A DNA stretch of 33,416 nucleotides from Conidiobolus incongruus B7586 (GCA_000697335.1 JNEM01015826.1:1-33416), one strand, 5' to 3'. Positions 10,049-22,080 are shown, counted from the first letter of the stretch. Notes: generated from the sequence alone by a model not told the origin. Numbers and translations are program-made.

Positions 10049-11881
10049 ATATTTAATAATATTATTTTATAATTTAATGTTATAAATTGAATTGCTTTTG
10101 ATTAAAGTATTAATTTTGAATGAATTGATGGATATCATTAATATATAAAAATAATGACAATGATTTAATTATATATTCTTGAGAGTAATTGAAAGAATAT
10201 TTAATATCTTTCAAGTACATTTGATTCTATATTTTATAATTTTGCGAACTGATAAAATATCCGATATAAAGGTAATTGTCAATGAAATAATTATCAATTA
10301 ATGTTCAAGAATATAATATATTACATCAATTATTTTATTTAATTGGACCTAATTATTGCATAGAATTAAATTGATATGCAATTCAACTCAACTTTACTAG
10401 GTTTGCTCTTTTACAACAGATGTTGTAAAATTTCAACAAGTTGGAAAGCTTTATCCCAAGTGATATTCAAAGAACAGAATGAATAGAATCTTATCAATTC
10501 ACCAGTCAAAATTTCACACTGATTTTTATTCTCTATTTAGAGTTGAATATATTAGTTAATTAATTAGAAAAAATTGAAATAAATGAAATCTCAACCTCTA
10601 TAATAAAAAATGAGATGATGCTATAATTTTTGTATTTTCATAATAATTTTAACATTATCAACTTTAAATAACAAAAAATTATATGATTATGTTTTAAATA
10701 AAGCTTAATACAATAAAAATAAATAAAAGAACTGATTACCACTATAATGAATGATTAATTTTTCATCATTTTCAAAATACCATTTTTTATTCAAAAACAT
10801 AATTCGCTATTACTGATTTTATCAATATATTAAAGAATACTTAAAAATATTAGCGCTTAGTATTTTTGGGTATAAAATTTGATGCATTAATACTCCAAAT
10901 TATATTAATCAAGAAATTTTTTAACTTTTAAATTTATGAGGTATATATTATAATATCCTTTTAGTAATCACTATAACCAAGATAATTTATAAAATTGTAT
11001 TTTTTGGGATAATTTTATTTTTATTTGATAAAAACTATATAGTATCATGAGTATAAAATAAAAAATATATATAATCATTATAATGACAATTTTATGTTTT
11101 ATTTATTTGTAAATGTTATCATATGTTTCTTGATGATAATAAAATTAAATACCCAAATAACTTATTATTAATCATATTTATCTTATCAAATATATTGGAT
11201 ATTATTAGATTTGAGTCAAAGATTATATTAAAGGAACCACCTCATGAAGCTAATATTTACTTAAGTAATATATTTTGATAACAAAAATAATTACATATAC
11301 TAAGAGTAGTTTTAGTTCTGTTTCCAATATATCAACAAATAAAAAGTATCAAAGTAAAATAAAGTTTTTCAAACTAGTAAATTAAGCTTGAAAATAAATT
11401 ATATCTGTTATTAAAACTGGATTCATTACAGGCTTAAAATGAATTTATCAATGTATTTAAAAAAATATCACTAAAATAAGTATAAACTAATTTTTTATTC
11501 AAAAAATATTATATCAATACTTCGATGAGATTAGAGAAAGGCAGTCTATTATAAAAGTTAAGAAAATTGTATTATTAAAATAATTATTAGTTTATTAATC
11601 AATTTAAACTTAAATATCTTTAAAATATAAAATATAAAATCTATTATCTATATGAAATTCTTGACTATATAATATAAATATTAGTAATAATATCAGACTA
11701 TATATCATATAATAGTTTTAAATCATTTTTTAAAATTAAAGAAAGAATTAACAATTTGAATAACCTAAATGGAATTTGAACTCTGAATATAAATACCAAA
11801 AATATTTAAAAATTTAATATATTGTGATAAATGAAAATATAAAGCAAGTTTATTGCAAAAGAAAAAAATGATTCCACATCA

Positions 11882-12052
11882 CTATAATATACTTCAACAC
11901 ACAGGTAGACAGTTTTGGACCCAAACCTTTTCTAAGACAAACCTATCAATAATATAAGCCAGATTTACAAGCATTTCTTTTATACTACAAGAGCCTACAT
12001 GATTTTTCTTCAAATTGGGACATTCTTTTTCATAGTTATAGCTAAATATCAT
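11882..12052 (-). CDS. Hypothetical small Cys-containing ORF
   Basis: An ATG at 12052 opens a frame reading M-I-F-S-Y-N-Y-E-K-E-C-P-N-L-K-K-N-H-V-G, then S-C-S-I-K-E-M-L-V-N-L-A and W-V-Q-N-C-L-P-V-C. Under the standard code it stops at TGA 11896-11894 (52 residues). If TGA is Trp it runs four more codons to a TAG (56 residues). The patch is clearly GC-richer than the gap around it, which is why I list it. There is no recognised homology, no signal peptide and no mapped introns. It could be one exon of a larger gene or chance. Confidence 0.3.
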
Positions 12053-13098
12053 TAAATAGTGAATTAATTAAATGTTTTTTGACAAAGCTTTTATAAACAA
12101 GTATAATGTTATTAATCTCAAATATTGTTTAAATTACCAGAATAGTTTAATCTAAATTAATGGTTTTTTAAATAATATTTTGAACTTATGTGATGTTATA
12201 ATTCTCTTAATATAAAGGATAATTCATTTTTTATTTCAAATTAATAGTATTATCATTTTTATTGTCTTGATTTATATAACAACTAAGAATATTATTAAAT
12301 CATATTATTGATCATTGTAACATATTGAGATTTATAATGTCTTCTTATCAATTTCTATTATATAATTAAAAATTAACATTATAGTAATATATGTATTTTT
12401 ACTCTAGTATTTTACATCTATAATCAAATAATATTGAATTTTAAAAAATTTTAATTTTTTAATGTATTATAAACACTATTTATATATTATATAACAGAAT
12501 GCATAATCTGAGATTCGTCATATAAAATTATTAAGTTTGATTAAAATCTTTTTATAATTTTCAATTCATTATATATGAATATAGATAACTGAAGATTGTA
12601 TTTAATGAATAAATATGATATTTATAATATATAATGTTAAAATTGACAACTCTGCAAATAATTTTTATAAATATATAGCTTGTATATTATATTTAAATAA
12701 TTTAAGTTTAAATTTAATAATATTTCATTTTTAGAGATTAATCTATATATTTTAATAAATAAAAATTAATTATATTTAATTAAATTTAATATGTAATTTG
12801 ATTATTAGCCATTTAGTTTTAAAATTCAAAAATTATTAATTTTAATATTTAGGTATAAAACTGACAATATGATTTCAAATTTAAATAAAATAAATGTATT
12901 AGAATTAGAAAAATTTTATATATAGTTTATTTTTGGATCATTAGTGTTAAAAAATTATTGAGAAAAAAGTTTAATTATTAGTTGAAATGGACTATGATAA
13001 AATCTTACTTCTTCATAAATTAAAATGAACATTAAACATCAAATTAATTTATTAAAATTGAAGTAATCTTTCTGTAATACTAGAATTGACTCTTAAAT
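12053..13098. other. AT-rich intergenic DNA, no gene seen
   Basis: Gap between the small ORF and the 3' end of the aminotransferase gene. No coding frame, RNA gene or notable repeat was found. Confidence 0.6.
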
Positions 13099-14527
13099 TT
13101 AGTTATTGGCAACTTGATTAGCAACCTCCAAGATACTTTCTCTAATAATACCTATAGCCTGGAGAGCTTCATCTTTAGTAATAATCAAAGGAGGAACTAA
13201 ACGAATGGTATTCTCAGATGCGGTAATAATTATGAGACCACGCTTTCTAGCTTCAGCACATACTTTGGCAGGGTCAATTCCAGCATTATAATTGAAGGCA
13301 ATTGCGTTAATGAGACCACGTCCTCTGACTTCCAAGATAGAAGGGTGTTGGAATTTCTGGAGTTCGAGACGAATAATCTTGCCAACTTCGTCAACATGCT
13401 TGAGAAGTTCGGGGTTGTTAATACGGTCGAAGACATGAAGAGCAACAGCAGTTCCTAAAGGGTTACCACCAAATGTTGTGCCGTGGTCGCCCACAGCGAG
13501 ACTGGTTGCGACCTTGTCATTGACAATGACAGCACCAATAGGGAAACCATTACCCAAGGGTTTAGCAACGGTGGCCATATCGGGAGCGAGTTCAGGAGGT
13601 AAGTGATGATGAGCCCAGAGCTTACCCGTTCTTCCTAAACCACATTGGATTTCGTCATAGATAAGCATGACATTGAATTGATTGCACTTTTCGCGCAATT
13701 TGTATAAAAATTCTTCAGTTGCCAATTTGACACCACCTTCACCTTGGATAGGTTCGACGATGACACCACAAATGTTTTCATTGATGGAGTCTAAGGCCTT
13801 GAGGTCATTGAGGGGCAAGTGGATAAAGCCAGGAATGAGAGGTTGGAAAGGGGCTTGGTACTTAGGGTTGGAGGTTGCAGTCAAGGCACCCATGGATCTA
13901 CCATGGAAACCTCCCTTGAATGATACTAAGCCGTATTTGAGCGTATTTTCAGTGTTATATCCAAATTTACGAGCGAATTTTAAAGCACCTTCGTTTGCTT
14001 CAGTTCCAGAGTTGGTGAAAAATACTTTTGAAGCCCAAGGAGCGTTAGCTTCTGGATGCTGAGTGGATAGGACGAGCTTTTCGGCGAGAGCCCCAGCCTT
14101 GGTATTGTGAAATAAGTTGGAAGAGGCAATAAGTTTGTCACTTTGCTCAGCGAGAGCTTGGGTGACACCAGGATCGGAATGACCTAAAGCAGCAACAGCA
14201 ATGCCTGCAGTCATATCAAGGTATTTGTTTCCGTCGGTATCGTAGAGATAAGCACCTTGACCGTGACTCAATACAAAGTCAGGTTTACTATAAACTCCCA
14301 ATAAGTACTGATTACATTTTTTTATTAAAGTCTGAGTATCATTCTATTTTAATTCAATTTGGTTAATTTAAACATAAAAATGAGTTAATGTTATAGAATT
14401 ACTGTTGTGGAATACCAAGCTTTCTTACTTAATTTTGAATTGAATAATTTCTAAAATTAATAAAAATTAACATAAAATTAAAAACAAAAATATTTTAAAA
14501 ATAACATACTAAAGAATTTTTTAACAT
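13099..14527 (-). CDS. ARG8: Acetylornithine aminotransferase, mitochondrial (ARG8-type)
   Basis: Three exons: 14527-14510 (six codons), 14450-14403 (sixteen codons) and 14343-13099. They join to 1311 nt, 436 residues plus TAA. The enzyme is a class-III PLP aminotransferase converting N-acetylglutamate semialdehyde to N-acetylornithine in arginine synthesis. The two small exons encode M-L-K-N-S-L and K-L-F-N-S-K-L-S-K-K-A-W-Y-S-T-T, a basic Ser-rich presequence typical of mitochondrial import. Further on are T-A-G-I-A-V near residue 67, N-S-G-T-E-A-N-E about 133-140, D-E-I-Q-C-G-L-G-R-T-G about 252-262, and the PLP lysine in A-K-P-L-G-N-G-F-P at about residue 283. The large exon alone is open only to 14343, where a TAG acceptor sits. 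Ornithine aminotransferase is a relative, but length, presequence and G-I-A-V-x-A-L-G-H favour ArgD/Arg8. Confidence 0.9.
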
Positions 14528-15269
14528 TATAATATAAAATTATTTTATATTATTAAAAAAATATTATTTTTTTTAAAAATATATTTATATATATATTTAA
14601 AATAAAAATTTTATATAATTAATTTTGATGACGAAAGTAGTGTGAATTAAATTATTTTAATAACAATTTAAGGTTTAAATACTTTCAAATAATTAAATTA
14701 TATTTACTTGGAAATTGTAATCTGATAAAATTCATGTCTAATTGATTCATTTTCAATCATGCTTTTAATGATCTTGGTAAAATGAGTGATGATAATGAAA
14801 GAGTGATTTAGCCGATATCAGATACTCTTGAGTATTAATTTACTATATAAGGTCCCTGTAATTTGATGATTGTGATAATTGTATCATTTCAGGTTATTTT
14901 TATTATTCTGTTTATTAATCAAATATTTTAAAATATACAAGTTTTTTAAAACCGAGCTTTTATATTATCAAAATACCAAATTAATCTATTTTTATTAATT
15001 GAAATATTTTGATATTATGTCTAATTTTGTATATTTTTAATTAGATTAATGATTTCTGTATAAAGTATAATATAGAATAAATTATTGGATTTATATTACT
15101 GTTTATAATTTTTTAAAAAATTATTTAAATCTATTTCAATAATAGTTATTGAAAATGAAATGGAAAAAAATGGATGAATTGTTAATAAATCAAATATTCA
15201 CTACATATTATAAAAATGTAAAATTACTTTTAAAAGTGTATTTTACTATATAGATAACAGATATGATAA
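14528..15269. other. AT-rich gap between ARG8-like and WD40 genes
   Basis: Contains the upstream region of the ARG8-like gene (from 14528) and, at its far end, the 3' flank of the WD40 gene. No additional gene or repeat was recognised. No known regulatory motif stands out from the A/T background. Confidence 0.55.
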
Positions 15270-17170
15270 TTAAAAATCAGCAATACCCAATTGTGTCGAT
15301 TCGTCAGAGAATAGTAAACTATCTTTAAAGGGACTGGAATTGACACAATTCACTTTTTATCTATACAAATCCTATTAATGGATATAATTATATGAAATTA
15401 ATGAGGTTTTTACCATGTGCTTTTAATCTATAAAAAATCTTCATCTACTTTTTTATATCTCAAATCCCTAGAATATCGATATGACTGAGGAGTTATAATA
15501 ACTATAAAATATATTATATCCCATATGAGGTTATCATTACTGAAAGGATCGTTACAAGATACTGAATTCCCTCTATAATTAATAGTATGCTTAATATATT
15601 TGGATTAGAACTTATTCATTTGGAACCCAAAATTTGCTATGATTTTATAGGATTCAATATGGTTATCCATTAACTTAAATTGTAAGTTATCAGATGCAAA
15701 GGATTTCACCCGGAGTTGAGGGATATAAGGATGATTTACAATTTGATTGACGCGATATTGAAATTTGTAGGAATACACCTCGCTCATTCGAATGAGATCG
15801 GTGATAAAGTATTTACAGTCAGCTCCTCCCGAATGCAGCCATTTCATATTGTGCTCAAAGGCAAGTGAGTTGATCATGGAAGAGTGCTCTACTCGGATTG
15901 GGGTGATACTGATTTGAAGAGGTGTGGAGGAATTAAGGAATGGTCGTTTTGATTGCCATAATGTTATCTTATGATCTGCACCTCCTGTCAGAAACTCAAT
16001 AGATCCTTCGCTCAAGCAGATAGGTGCAATGCATGATAAGGGCTTATCGAAAGCTTGAATGCCTAAAGGAGTGAGGAAGGGTGTCGTTGGATTTCGAGAA
16101 TTCAAAGGCGAGATACCCAAAAAGGATATGGTAGTCGGTACAAGCTCAGCTGAATCTGAATAAGCGAGTACTGCAACAATGTCAGGCCGAACAAAGCAAA
16201 TATCCTCAATCCATCAATAATTGACTTGTTTGAGATCTATTTCAGTCATGTCGCCGTAGTCGTTACATGTATAGATTGTCACAATCCCATTCATACAAGA
16301 AGTGATAGTTTCATCATCTTTACGGCGATCAAAAGGTTCTTACATATTTTCAACTATTAATGATCTTGATTTTCTATTTTGTTTACTCAATTTATAATAG
16401 GGTGGCTTGAACCTTAGTCTGGTGTCATATCCAAAAGCTTTGGTACTACTAAGTTCCATAACAGTTTGAGGATCAAATGATCGCGCTTGTGTGAATCCCT
16501 TGAAGCTTTGGTCAGCTGATTTCACTTTATCTTTAGATAAGTTTGGCGATGATTGGGGAGGGGTCATTTGATGTTCCACCAATTTTGGCTTCTCCACAGG
16601 ACTGCGTGTCAAGTGGGATACGTGGGAAGGCTCTGAAGATTTAAATTTAGTCTCAGGATGACCTGTATTTCTATTAGAAATATATCTCATTTCGGACTTT
16701 CTGCGGTTGATAAATGGCTCTTCTTTAGTTAAATCAAAAGGAAAATAAAAATTTTTAGCGCCTGGGAGCATTTTATGGAACATGCTTAAGAGCCTTTGTC
16801 TGTCATTCTCGATTTCTTCAGTCAATTTCTTGACTCTTTTTTTAACGCGTCGAGTTTAATTTGCTTGACCATGAGTTTTTCTAGTTCTTCGTTTAGTGGG
16901 ATCGTTTCAAGATTGAATGATCTACGCTTAGTATGAGTTAGAGGATAGTCGGGTGTTGGTTGAGATGGTGCTTGAACCTTAGACTGAGATGTTTTATTCC
17001 TACTAGGGAGCTGCTGTAACATTTTGAGATATTTCATACTAAGTATATTGTCATTAGCTGCAATTGCATCATGCAATAAATCTTTGATTTGATCTTCAGT
17101 TAATGGCTCAGATATATTAAAAAATGCTAAATAAAAATACAAATTAGTGTTGCATACCATTAAGAGACAT
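15270..17170 (-). CDS. Coiled-coil plus WD40-repeat protein with in-frame TGA
   Basis: The best start is ATG 17170-17168 in a 13-nt exon, followed by a 31-nt intron (17157-17127). This gives M-S-L-N-A-F-F-N-I-S-E-P-L-T-E-D-Q-I-K. Then come a charged coiled-coil stretch around 16900-16780, a disordered Ser/Pro-rich region, and WD-type blades: T-S-C-M-N-G-I-V-T-I-Y, L-T-G-G-A-D-H-K-I-T-L-W-Q, and in the last exon (15352-15270) V-N-S-S-P-F-K-D-S-L-L-F-S-D-E-S. TGA 16216-16214 lies inside a blade (V-N-Y-TGA-W-I-E-D-I). A 48-nt intron (16386-16339) removes a TAA at 16342. A 39-nt intron (15611-15573) and a 61-nt one (15413-15353) reach the 3' exons. The frame changes near an A7 run at 16843-16837, which remains unexplained, and the exon around 15440-15570 is uncertain. 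It is probably a scaffold; family not identified. Confidence 0.65.
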
Positions 17171-17174
17171 GAGT

Positions 17175-18047
17175 TTAAATTATTTGAGTAATAATAAGTA
17201 ATAGATATAGTGAAAGTGGTATGTAATGTGGCTGGATTGGATTTCATTCGTTTATTCTGATTCCAACTTGATAAAGATTCTTGACGATTGAAGATGTTGT
17301 TATTCAATCTATTATCTGAGGCTGATTATGCCTGTCAAAATAATCATGTTTAGATGAGTTATCCCTATTCTGTTTAGTTTCTGAATTAGCGTATGAAGCA
17401 GGCGCACGATTTTTAGAACAGTCATTTACTAGAAATGTGACATTACTTTCAAAAAGAGTATTAAGATTATAATAGCTTAAATAAATCTCTTTCTCTCGAT
17501 TAAACGAGGATTGCTGAGTGCTCGGATCAGTATCGGCGATTGATAAGCTGTCTTTGTAATAATTATTGATTGATTTTGGCGAATTTGATAAATTGGAAAA
17601 TAAAAATACAGGCTTTTTAGGAGCTTGGGAAGAGTTGCTGTTTGATGGACTCTTTGTATAGTTGCTTTGAGTATTATCAATATTTAAAGGTGTGTTTTGA
17701 GATTTGAAATTGACGAATTTGTGTTCACAAAGGTTTTTTGAAGATTCACCATGGGACTGCTGTTCAATATTTGTCGGTAAGGGGTTTTCTGAATGAATAT
17801 TACCACTTGACAAAAAGTGGATATCGGTTTTTTGAGGTGAACTAACTTTATTTTTTTTGCTATTGTTAATATTTGGTGTCTTTTTAAAAGGAGATTTTTT
17901 TAGATCAAGGAGCAAAGCTTTAGGGGTAGTATATGGTGTGGTTAAATCGTGACTATTTTGGCTTGAATTATTATCACTAGAGATATTTGAAAAATGAGGA
18001 TTATATCTACTATCGTATGGATTGCTAAAACCTCCTTGTGTATCCAT
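17175..18047 (-). CDS. Disordered Ser/Asn-rich protein with two in-frame TGA codons
   Basis: ATG at 18047 opens a frame rich in Ser, Asn and Pro with several S-P/T-P sites (T-T-P-K-A-L-L-L-D-L-K-K-S-P-F-K-K-T-P), as in phosphorylated fungal regulators. Under the standard code it stops after 247 codons at TGA 17306-17304. Reading TGA as Trp continues Q-I-I-D-W-I-T-T-S-S-I-V-K-N-L-Y-Q, passes a second TGA at 17246-17244 (R-I-N-E-W-N-P-I-Q-P-H-Y) and ends at TAA 17177-17175, giving 290 residues. That stop is 4 nt before the start of the WD40 gene. I do not recognise the protein. The extension contains more hydrophobic and aromatic residues than the disordered part, which suits a small folded end, but this is weaker evidence than conservation. 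The two ORFs could also be parts of one gene. Confidence 0.55.
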
Positions 18048-19738
18048 TATAATTTCAATTAATATATTTAAATATATTATAAATTAAACTATCTGATTTG
18101 TTGGTTAATTATAATTTGGCATATAAATATTCTAATGTGTAAAACTGAAATTAGTGATTTGATACGGTATTCAATTTCTATTTAATTCTTAGTTAATGAG
18201 GAAATAAAATAATGAGAATGAATTTCATGATACAAATTGATTTATTTGCCCAAGTTTAAAAAACAAATAGGGAAGTTAACATTGAGATAGTTTTGTTGAT
18301 AGAATTAAAACAGTATCAATCAAAAAATATTATAACTTGAGTGATATTAGAATAAAGCCCAAATTATCATAACATCCGATTTCATTGACAAATATTACAT
18401 TTTTAATAATTATTAACCCTTCTATTTTATAGATTTTTTAAAATTCCCCTGCAGTTTAGTCCTTAAAAATAATTTCTTAATTTTAATAGTTATTACGTAA
18501 GAATAAATATCCTTAAAAGTTAGTTATATCTATATTTGATTGAAATGTAAATATTAATTTGTAATATTTATTATAGTTATATGTAAAATTATCATAATAC
18601 TTGATATATTCAACAATTTTTCAATGTTAATGGTTTTAAATATTATATTTTCATTTATTAATCATTTTTCAATTCATTTCAATCAAATATAATTAATATC
18701 TAATAAATGTATATAATTAATATAAATAAATAATCTAATTCTTGATATTAATTTTATGATTCGTATAATTATATTCAACATAATAATACTTGTAAAATCA
18801 AAAAACTTGTATGAATTTTGTTAACATTCAAAAAAGGTAATTTAAACTCAAATTTCGAATTTTATCTGATATTCCATTGAAAAGTTGCCAGGACTATATC
18901 AACATGCATGTATATTATACAAAAATTAGTGATAATTCAAATCATTTTTGAAAAATTTAAAATACTGTATTTTATTTATATTTTTAATACAATATTTTTT
19001 AATGATAAAGTAGTAATGACAAATATAATTAACTGATCAATTTTATTGGTTAATTAAAAAGCATATTTTATTAAAATACATTGATCAGCGCATTAATCAT
19101 TGTTTAATCATCATAATATCAAAATATTATATTTTAAAGTCTTAAAAAATTGTAAGAATTTTATTCTTTTTATTAAAAAAAACTCTAATAATATCTAACA
19201 AAAAATAGTAAATTTATTCCATATACTAAATAAAGTAAATTTAGAAATCCCAAATTAAAAAATTCAACTAATTGACGATTTTATATTAGGATTTTAATGT
19301 GTCATATATTTTTTAATAATTTTATTTCTTGAATGATTATACTTTTGCTGACTATTTCAATATTAAATGATTTGAATTATTTTTAGATTACTTAGAATAA
19401 TTATTTTTAATTTTATATTGGCGGTTGGATAAGATGTTAAATTTATAGATAAAATATAATTTTAAATTTAGATTATATTTATAATGCCAAGAAAAGTAAT
19501 ATATTTATTAAACTATATTTTATCATATAAATTTAATTAAAATTTTAATATTTAAAACTAATTTACACTAGGTATTAACTTTCAAAGTATCCACAATATA
19601 AAATTTTCAACCAAAAAATAAATTAATAATCCCACAACAATTAATTAAAAGGGATTAAAGATATATAAAATTCAAGGTTAAGGGATTTGATCTCAATTAA
19701 AATTCATTATATAGACTTTAAAAAAAATATAATAAATA
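18048..19738. other. AT-rich gap between divergent genes
   Basis: Shared upstream region of the minus-strand disordered-protein gene and the plus-strand uridine kinase gene, so it should hold both promoters. No gene, tRNA or clear repeat is seen. No specific transcription-factor site can be named. Confidence 0.6.
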
Positions 19739-21799
19739 ATGGAAAGTGATAACAATAGTAGAAAACCTGGTAGTTTTTTGACTTCTTCTGGTAGACCGTA
19801 AGTTTATTTATTTTCCAATAAATATATTATTTTACTGAAATGCTGCTACTTAGTCCATGGTATAACACTGAGGGTGAGAGTTTCCAATCTTATTTAATTG
19901 GTATTGCAGGTAATATAAATCCTCTAATATTTATTTTTAATATGAAACTTTATTGAATTAATAAATTATTATTATTATTGTTTTTTTAAATTTGATTAAA
20001 TTTTTTCCTAATTCCTAATAAAACAATTTATTAAACTATTCATGATCTTTAGGTGGTAGTGCCTCTGGCAAAACGAGTGTAGCACAGTAATTAATTCTAA
20101 ATAACTCATATATTCAGTCCAATTTAATTGAATATAATTTTAGAATGTTAATTAAAAATTTGAATATTCCTTGGGTGGTAGTGATCAGTATGGATTCTTT
20201 CTATAGAGCTTTAAATGCCGATGAAAAGAAACTCGTAGCTAATGGTGATTACGATTTTGATCATCCTAATGCCTTCGATTTTGGCTTGTTAAAGGATACT
20301 CTGTTGAAAATTAAATCTGGGTATTTTTTATTTATATTCAGGATTATATGGAATATTAATCTGATGTTTATAGTAAAAAGGTTGATATCCCTAATTATTG
20401 CTTTAAGACACACTCTAGGTATGTATTCAATCAGATTCAAATGTGAATTATTTGATGTTGACTGAACATATTTAGAACATCTGTCACTACGCCCATTTAT
20501 GGTGCCAATATCATCATTTTCGAAGGTATTTTGGCTTTCCACGACCCTTCCATTGTTGAATTAATGGATCTTAAAGTAAATTAAAATAATATTTATTACA
20601 ATATGCATTTATTAATTGAATAATCTGATGATTAGATCTTCGTTGATACTGCCTCTGATGTCAGATTGGCTAGAAGACGTAAGTACCAATATTAATTTAA
20701 TTTATTTAGTATATTAATTGATAAAATTTTAGTCAAGAGAGATATTGTTGAACGTGGCAGAGACCCTCAAGGTGTTCTAATCCAATACAATCGTTTCGTC
20801 AAGCCCGGTTATGACGAATTCATTCAACCCACCATTAAGAAAGCTGATTTGATCATCCCCCGTGGCCTTGACAACTTGGTTGCCATCGATATGGTCTCAC
20901 GCTTTACCAAGCAACGCCTCGAAGAGCTCCCCATGCGTTTTAGATGGCATCTTGCTCAATCCTGCAACCATCCCGATGAGCTTCCCTCCAATCTTGTTGT
21001 ACTTAAGCAAACCAAACAACTCATCTGCATCCACACCATTTTACGTGATGCCAAATGCCCCAGAGATGAGTTCATCTTTTACACTCAAAGATTGACCAAT
21101 CTTATCATTGAAACTGCACTTGCTCATTTGCCTATCAGGTCTATCGAGGTTGAAACTGCCGCTGGTGCAAAGTTCCAAGGTACAGAATTCACTACCAAGG
21201 TGTGCGGTGTTTCCGTCTTGCGCGCTGGTGGTACCATGGTACCTACATTAAGAAAAGTCTGCAAAGATTGCCCCATTGGAAAAATCCTTATCCAATCTGA
21301 TAGCGCCACTGGAGAACCTGAGCTCCACTACTGTAAATTACCTAATGATATGAATGGTTATAGCGTTTTCTTGATGGACGCTACCATTGCTACCGGTGCT
21401 GCCGCTATTATGGCTATCAAGGTTCTTTTGGATCATGATGTTAAAGAGGTAATTATATCTATCAATTTCTAATTACATTTATGATTTAACTATATATATT
21501 AGGAACAAATTATTTTCTTATGTTATTTAGCCACTCCTCAAGGTATATATATATTCTAAAGAATTGACGATTCATATTCTAATAATTGATTTAGGTGTCC
21601 ACTCTATTAACAAAGCCTTCCCCAAGGTCAAAATCATTACTTCTATGATGGATCCCGGTCTCAAAGCTAATACATGCTTTATCGAACCCGGTATCGGTAA
21701 CTTTGGAGGTAATTTATTTAATAGTGAAATATCTAATTACATATAATTAATTTAATATTTTCGAATTTTATAGATAGATATTATGGTACCGAAGACTAA
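19739..21799 (+). CDS. URK1: Uridine kinase with UPRT-like domain (URK1/UCKL type)
   Basis: Eleven exons: 19739-19797, 19854-19909, 20053-20086, 20144-20320, 20374-20418, 20476-20575, 20636-20678, 20733-21448, 21503-21542, 21595-21708 and 21774-21799. They sum to 1410 nt, 469 residues plus TAA. The enzyme phosphorylates uridine and cytidine in pyrimidine salvage. The Walker A loop G-G-S-A-S-G-K-T lies at residues 39-46, with S-M-D-S-F-Y-R after it, F-E-G-I-L-A-F, then R-D-I-V-E-R-G-R-D. The C-terminal half is UPRT-like: [21 protein letters not shown] near 383-396, and the closing G-N-F-G-D-R-Y-Y-G-T. D-A-T-x-A-T-G-A-A in place of the UPRT PRPP loop D-P-M-x-A-T-G-G is usual for this fused family and suggests weak or no PRTase activity. 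Exon 8 favours C-ending codons, unlike nearby genes, which hints at high expression. Confidence 0.95.
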
Positions 21800-22080
21800 T
21801 ACAAAAATAATTAAAAAAATTTCTTTTATAGAGTTTAAATGATAATTTTATTTTGAATTTATTAATAATTTGATGTATTTTATTTGTAATTTAATAATAT
21901 TATTAAACTATTTAAACATATGCACCAATTTCATATTAATAAAATGGATTAATAATCTTATTGGTTGAACATTGTAAGCTAATATTAGGGGAGTTCATGT
22001 AAGATTGAATAAAACATTTGATTACAATATAACAATATAAAATCAAACGTCTTGATTTTATTTTAATATCTTTTTTGTAG

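Larger units (their letters stand above)
9092..11881. other. Long AT-rich gap, no supported gene
   Basis: It holds two hairpins near 9134 and 9349, a (TAA)n run at 10029-10048 and a somewhat GC-richer patch at 10395-10560. In that patch a plus-strand frame reads K-L-E-S-F-I-P-S-D-I-Q-R-T-E-TGA-I-E-S-Y, without a convincing start. I see no conserved protein and no RNA gene. Confidence 0.5.

Noticed and set aside
13682-14062. Plus-strand 126-codon frame and other frames inside the aminotransferase
   Set aside because: Antisense shadows of a conserved enzyme with all motifs on the minus strand.
16340-16342. In-frame TAA as a sense codon in the WD40 gene
   Set aside because: A 48-nt GTAAAC...TAAG intron (16386-16339) removes it and keeps the frame, so no TAA reassignment is needed.
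20261-20542. Minus-strand 93-codon frame
   Set aside because: It overlaps exons and introns of the uridine kinase gene, whose eleven exons sum exactly to a full frame.
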